Part shown: positions 38,619 through 42,548 of the stretch, one piece after another
Layout: each line of letters starts with the position of its first letter
Position numbering within the stretch: position 1 is the stretch's first letter
Assembly: GCA_050250665.1 (NCBI GenBank)
Contig: JBFWOF010000053.1
Coordinates: 1 to 42,548 of the forward strand
Source of the DNA: JADKFD01 sp050250665
GTDB lineage: Bacteria > Pseudomonadota > Gammaproteobacteria > Xanthomonadales > SZUA-5
Reading direction: 5' to 3'
Length of the DNA stretch: 42,548 nt
Notes under the pieces: generated by a model
The model's database searches: none
Seen by the model: the letters and a program-made list of their open reading frames with translations, nothing else
Told to the model about the DNA's origin: nothing
Program-made: the position numbers and the translations under genes

Positions 38619-40459
38619 TGACTGCCCATGCCCACCACCTCACTTCCGGAAAAAACCGATCGTCAATCGGAAAGTGTGATCTGCGTCCACTTTTCAGTCG
38701 ACTTCAACGAGGCTTGTGGCTGATGGCTCTGGCCGCCGCCATGATCGGTGGAAGCGCCGAAGCAGGCCTGCTGGAGCGCGCGCTGATGCCCGGGAAAGTG
38801 ATCCGGGGACATCAGCCCTACGAGGCCGAGTGCGAGCGCTGCCACTCATCCTTCGACAAGGGACAGCAGCCACAGCTGTGCCTGGATTGCCACAAGGAGG
38901 TCGCCAGCGATATTCAAGGCACACACGGCCTGCACGGGCGCCAGTCGAGCCAGCGCTGCGTCGACTGCCACAGCGAGCATCTGGGCGCAGACGCGAGCAT
39001 CGTCAGGCTTGATCAGAGCACCTTCGACCATGCACTCACTGATTTTGCGCTGACCGGCAAACATCAGGCCGCCCAATGCAGTGGCTGCCACGCCGCCGGC
39101 AGGAAGCATCGCGAGGCCAACTCCAGCTGTGTGTCCTGCCATCACCAGGACAATCGCCATCAATCGAAACTGGGCGATGGCTGTGGCGATTGCCACGCCA
39201 CGAGCGGCTGGAAGACCACCACATCGTTCGATCATGGACTCACCGGATTCCGGCTGCTGGGCGCGCACGCCAGGGTCGAATGCGGGCTGTGTCATGCCGA
39301 GAGCGCAGTCAGCAAACGGCTGAGACACGACTGTCTGAGCTGCCATCGGCAGGATGATCCGCACCGGGGCTCGATGGGTGAGGACTGCGCCCAGTGTCAC
39401 GTCGAGAGCGACTGGAAGACCGCGCGTTTCGATCACCGCCAGACCGGGTTTGTTCTGCTCGGGAAACACGCTGAGGCCAGCTGCGGCGATTGCCACCAGA
39501 CCAGGGGCGAGTATCGCGGCGCGCCCGAAACCTGCGCGGGCTGCCACGGCAAGGATGACCGCCATCGCGGCACGCTGGGCGATCGCTGCGAGAGCTGCCA
39601 CGACAGCAGCCAATGGCAGCGGGCGCCCGGCTTCGATCACTCACGCACGCGCTTTGTCCTGGTTGGCGGTCATCTGCGCAGCGACTGCAAGGGCTGCCAT
39701 GTCGACGCAGCGCACTTCCGTGACACCAGCACCGCTTGCGTTGATTGCCATCGCCAGGATGACAGTCACAAGGGCCGCAATGGCCTTCAATGTGGCGACT
39801 GTCACGATGCCCGCGACTGGAAGACCAGTCTGTTTGATCACGACCGGGCCACTGAATTCGTCTTGCGCGGCAGCCATCGCAAGGCCAGCTGCGAGGCCTG
39901 CCACATCGAAGCGGTGACGGCGGTCAAGCCCGGCGCCCAGTGCATCGACTGTCATCTGGCCGATGACGTCCATCAGACCAGACTCGGTCGGCAGTGCGGC
40001 GACTGCCATCAGGAACAGGACTGGAAGTCCTCCACCCACAACCACGATCTGGGCAAGTTTCCGCTGATCGGAGGGCACCGGCAGGTGGCCTGCGGCGACT
40101 GCCATCGCACCCAGCTGTTTGCCGATACCGATGGCGCCTGCAGCAGCTGTCACCGCAAGGACGATGCCCATGGCGGCCGCTACGGCACCGACTGCGGCCG
40201 CTGTCATGTCGCCCGGGACTGGCAGATCTGGGATTTCGACCACAGCAGTACCGCATTTGCCCTCAGCGGTGCCCATCAGCGCACGCGCTGTGCCAGCTGC
40301 CACAGCCCCAGCACCGGCCCGAAGCTCTCGCGCCAGTGCGTCAGCTGCCACGCGCAGGACGATGTACACGAAGGCGGCTTCGGTCGCCGCTGTGCCCGAT
40401 GCCACACCACGACTTCGTTCAGCGAGGTCATCTCCCGCGTTTCCGGACAAACACCATGA
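38618..40459 (+). CDS. 24-heme c-type cytochrome
   Basis: The product is 613 residues. ATG 38618 overlaps the previous stop and gives a long n-region followed by signal sequence LWLMALAAAMIGGSAEA. I count 24 CxxCH motifs (CERCH first, CARCH last). They come in a repeating three-heme pattern of about 75 residues: F-D-H-x-x-T-x-F-x-L-x-G-x-H then C-x-x-C-H, C-x-x-C-H-R/x-x-D-D-x-H-x-G, C-x-x-C-H-x-x-x-x-W. Free histidines in FDH, GxH and DxH are likely second axial ligands. The protein is periplasmic or surface-exposed and probably part of an extracellular or trans-envelope electron chain. Its TGA overlaps the ATG of the next cytochrome (ATGA). Confidence 0.93.
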   Translation: MTAHAHHLTSGKNRSSIGKCDLRPLFSRLQRGLWLMALAAAMIGGSAEAGLLERALMPGKVIRGHQPYEAECERCHSSFDKGQQPQLCLDCHKEVASDIQGTHGLHGRQSSQRCVDCHSEHLGADASIVRLDQSTFDHALTDFALTGKHQAAQCSGCHAAGRKHREANSSCVSCHHQDNRHQSKLGDGCGDCHATSGWKTTTSFDHGLTGFRLLGAHARVECGLCHAESAVSKRLRHDCLSCHRQDDPHRGSMGEDCAQCHVESDWKTARFDHRQTGFVLLGKHAEASCGDCHQTRGEYRGAPETCAGCHGKDDRHRGTLGDRCESCHDSSQWQRAPGFDHSRTRFVLVGGHLRSDCKGCHVDAAHFRDTSTACVDCHRQDDSHKGRNGLQCGDCHDARDWKTSLFDHDRATEFVLRGSHRKASCEACHIEAVTAVKPGAQCIDCHLADDVHQTRLGRQCGDCHQEQDWKSSTHNHDLGKFPLIGGHRQVACGDCHRTQLFADTDGACSSCHRKDDAHGGRYGTDCGRCHVARDWQIWDFDHSSTAFALSGAHQRTRCASCHSPSTGPKLSRQCVSCHAQDDVHEGGFGRRCARCHTTTSFSEVISRVSGQTP

Positions 40460-42548
40460 ACGCCAAGCGCCCAATGAATGCACGAACTGCCCTGCAGAGT
40501 CGCGAGCCGAAGACATGGCCTCGGCCCGAGTCGGCAATCACCGGCGAGGCCGACCATGCCCTGCAACCGATCGTCCCCAGGCATCTGTGGCTCTGGGTGG
40601 TGCTGTTGATTGCGATGACGCTGGCGGCAGTTCCGGCGCACGCCGCCGAGGTCGATCCCGGATTCGATCATCTGGTCACCGGCTTTGCCCTGTCCGGCCG
40701 GCACCGCGACGCCAAGTGCGAAAGCTGCCATCTGAATGGCGTGCTCAAAGGCACACCCAAGGTCTGTGCCACCTGCCACAGTCAGGGCAGCCGCTTTCAG
40801 ACCAGCAAACTGCCGACCCAGCATGTGCCGGTCCGTGGTGCCAGCTGCGACAGTTGTCACCGCAGCGACGCCTGGTCACCTGCGCGGTTCTCGCATGCCG
40901 AAATCGCAAAAGGGAGCTGCGCCAGTTGCCACAATGGTGTTACCGCGGCCGGAAAATCAGCGAGCCATCTGGCCACCTCTCTAAGCTGCGACAGTTGCCA
41001 TCGCAGCAATGCCTGGTCGCCAGCGCTGTTCGACCACAGCCAGGTCAGCGCCGGAACCTGCTCCACCTGCCACAACGGCAACGGCGCGACCGGCAAACCG
41101 AGCAATCACATCAGCACCAGCCAGTCCTGCGACGTCTGCCATCGCAGCAACGGCTGGACGCCCGCCACCTTCAACCACAATGGCGTCGCTGCGGGCAGCT
41201 GCGCCAGCTGCCACAACGGCACCAACGCCAGCGGCAAGGGCGCCAATCATGTTCCGACCAGCCAGTCCTGCGATGTCTGCCACCGCAGCACGGGCTGGAC
41301 GCCCGCGACCTTCAGCCACAACGGCATCGCCTCGGGCAGCTGCGCCACCTGCCATAACGGCACCATCGCCAGCGGCAAGAACGCCAATCATGTTCCGACC
41401 AGCCAGTCCTGCGATGCCTGTCACCGCAGCACGGGCTGGACACCCGCCACCTTCAGCCACAACGGCATCGCCTCCGGCAGCTGCGCGAGCTGCCACAACG
41501 GCACCATCGCCAGCGGCAAGAACGCCAATCATGTTCCGACCAGCCAGTCCTACGATGTCTGCCACCGCAGCACGGGCTGGACACCGGCGACCTTCAGCCA
41601 CAACGGCATCGCCTCCGGCAGCTGCGCCACCTGCCATAACGGCACCATCGCCAGCGGCAAGAACGCCAATCATGTTCCGACCAGCCAGTCCTGCGATGTC
41701 TGCCACCGCAGCACGGGCTGGACACCGGCGACCTTCAGCCACAACGGCATCGCCGCGGGTACCTGTGCCACCTGCCACAACGGCAGCACCGCCCTGGGCA
41801 AGCCGGCCAATCACATTCCGACCACCGCCTCCTGCGACGCCTGCCATCGCAACACGGCGTGGTTGCCGTCCATCTTCAACCACAGCTCGGTGACCGCTGG
41901 CAGCTGCGCCAGTTGCCACAACGGTAACAATGCCACCGGCAAACCCAGCACCCACATCGCCACGTCGCAGTCCTGCGATGTCTGTCATCGGACCAATGGC
42001 TGGACCCCGGCGACCTTCGCTCACACTGGCGTCAATCCAGGCAGCTGCGCCAGTTGCCACAACGGCAGCACGGCCACCGGCAAGCCCGGCAACCACATTC
42101 CGACCACCCAGTCCTGCGATGCCTGCCATCGCACGACCGCCTGGCTGCCCTCAACTTTCAACCACAGCGGCGTAGCCCCCGGCGCCTGCGCCAGCTGTCA
42201 CAACGGCAGCTTCGCCGCCGGCAAACCGGCCACGCACGTTCCCACCACCCAATCCTGTGACGCCTGTCATCAGACCTCGGCCTGGACACCCGCGAACTTC
42301 AACCACAGCGGCGTCAGTCCCGGTGCCTGTGCCAGCTGCCACAACGGCAGCACCGCCACCGGCAAGCCCGGCAACCATATCCCGACGACGCAGTCCTGCG
42401 ACGCCTGCCACCGCACGACCGCCTGGCTGCCCTCGACCTTCAAACACAGCGGCGTAGCCCCCGGCGCCTGCGCCAGCTGTCACAACGGCAGCTTCGCCGC
42501 CGGCAAGCCGGCGACTCATATCCCCACCACCCAGTCCTGCGATGCCTG
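40456..42548 (+). CDS. Giant multiheme c-type cytochrome, 3' end outside the window
   Basis: The frame from ATG 40456 stays open to the end of the window, 697 full codons. A signal sequence (LWLWVVLLIAMTLAAVPAHA) lies at about 44-65. The window part has 25 intact CxxCH motifs, one broken one (Tyr366 in YDVCH, codon 41551-41553), and one cut by the window edge. From residue 131 it is a 47-residue tandem repeat with two hemes per unit: C-D-x-C-H-R-x-x-x-W-x-P-A-x-F-x-H, then C-A-x-C-H-N-G-x-x-A-x-G-K-x-x-x-H-x-x-T-x-Q-S. It overlaps the 24-heme gene by 4 bp. An extended, wire-like heme chain is plausible. Length and heme total cannot be known here. Confidence 0.92.
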   Translation, partial: MNAKRPMNARTALQSREPKTWPRPESAITGEADHALQPIVPRHLWLWVVLLIAMTLAAVPAHAAEVDPGFDHLVTGFALSGRHRDAKCESCHLNGVLKGTPKVCATCHSQGSRFQTSKLPTQHVPVRGASCDSCHRSDAWSPARFSHAEIAKGSCASCHNGVTAAGKSASHLATSLSCDSCHRSNAWSPALFDHSQVSAGTCSTCHNGNGATGKPSNHISTSQSCDVCHRSNGWTPATFNHNGVAAGSCASCHNGTNASGKGANHVPTSQSCDVCHRSTGWTPATFSHNGIASGSCATCHNGTIASGKNANHVPTSQSCDACHRSTGWTPATFSHNGIASGSCASCHNGTIASGKNANHVPTSQSYDVCHRSTGWTPATFSHNGIASGSCATCHNGTIASGKNANHVPTSQSCDVCHRSTGWTPATFSHNGIAAGTCATCHNGSTALGKPANHIPTTASCDACHRNTAWLPSIFNHSSVTAGSCASCHNGNNATGKPSTHIATSQSCDVCHRTNGWTPATFAHTGVNPGSCASCHNGSTATGKPGNHIPTTQSCDACHRTTAWLPSTFNHSGVAPGACASCHNGSFAAGKPATHVPTTQSCDACHQTSAWTPANFNHSGVSPGACASCHNGSTATGKPGNHIPTTQSCDACHRTTAWLPSTFKHSGVAPGACASCHNGSFAAGKPATHIPTTQSCDA
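40846..42548 (+). repeat. 141-bp coding tandem repeat in the giant cytochrome gene
   Basis: The first Cys codon of successive units is at 40846, 40987, 41128, 41269, 41410, 41551, 41692, 41833, 41974, 42115, 42256, 42397 and 42538. That is 12 periods of exactly 141 bp with no indel. Units around 41220-41720 are nearly identical in DNA, suggesting recent duplication or gene conversion. Confidence 0.95.

Noticed and set aside
40119..41357. Plus-strand frame overlapping the end of the 24-heme gene and the start of the giant cytochrome
   Set aside because: Out of frame with both cytochromes, no heme motifs, Arg/Gln-rich composition.
40981..42129. Minus-strand frame of 382 codons rich in Gly/Ala/Val repeats opposite the giant cytochrome
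   Set aside because: Its repeats simply reflect the 141-bp coding repeat; the plus-strand frame 1 holds the CxxCH motifs and a signal peptide.

Overview
The window is GC-rich, densely coding bacterial chromosome. Gene content suggests a free-living, Gram-negative, heterotrophic gammaproteobacterium, most likely of the Xanthomonadales/Lysobacterales or an uncultured relative. The pointers are many secreted and outer-membrane proteins, REP/BIME-type palindromes, proteins ending in an F-x-x-G-F-E tag, and a porin-like protein ending in Phe. This placement rests on remembered resemblance, not on a search. No rRNA, tRNA, CRISPR array, phage or insertion sequence was seen.

Layout. 1-4.6 kb: the end of a secreted protein built from 127-residue repeats, a DUF885 protein and threonine dehydrogenase. 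4.7-10.1 kb: an Asp-box propeller lipoprotein, then three lipoproteins including an M48 protease. 10.1-10.8 kb: a seven-unit array of about 103 bp made of REP-like inverted repeats. 10.85-14.4 kb: a nucleotidyltransferase head-to-head with a PqqD-like protein, then class II fumarase and a glutathione S-transferase. 14.4-18.5 kb: a repeat-bearing intergenic region, a cyclodextrin-glucanotransferase-like GH13 enzyme, a rhomboid protease and an alkyltransferase-like DNA repair protein. 18.5-25.7 kb: an unknown protein, a CBS/CorC membrane protein, an FHA-linked class III nucleotide cyclase, and a secreted DUF1800/DUF1501 pair. 25.9-28.8 kb: a leftward cluster of a borosin-type peptide N-methyltransferase, a 96-residue candidate precursor and a diguanylate cyclase. 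29-34.7 kb: a GNAT acetyltransferase, an ABC-F ATPase, a porin-like protein and a Ser/Thr kinase. 34.9-36.3 kb: a BlaI-type repressor with an M56 protease. 36.35 kb to the end: an electron-transfer module of an Fe-S/FAD oxidoreductase, a probable cytochrome b, a 24-heme cytochrome c and the start of a giant multiheme cytochrome that runs off the window.

Two systems stand out. The first is a split borosin cluster: the methyltransferase resembles fungal OphMA at the positions remembered as catalytic, but carries no fused core peptide, and a small helical protein with a hydrophobic patch lies 28 bp downstream. The second is the multiheme cytochrome module. Its last gene contains 12 consecutive 141-bp periods without an indel, two heme motifs per unit, and one heme site broken by a Cys-to-Tyr change. 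Smaller leads are a shared C-terminal tag (D-D-L-F-x-x-G-F-E), several clean operator-like dyads between divergent genes, and repeated GTGA/ATGA stop-start overlaps that suggest translational coupling.
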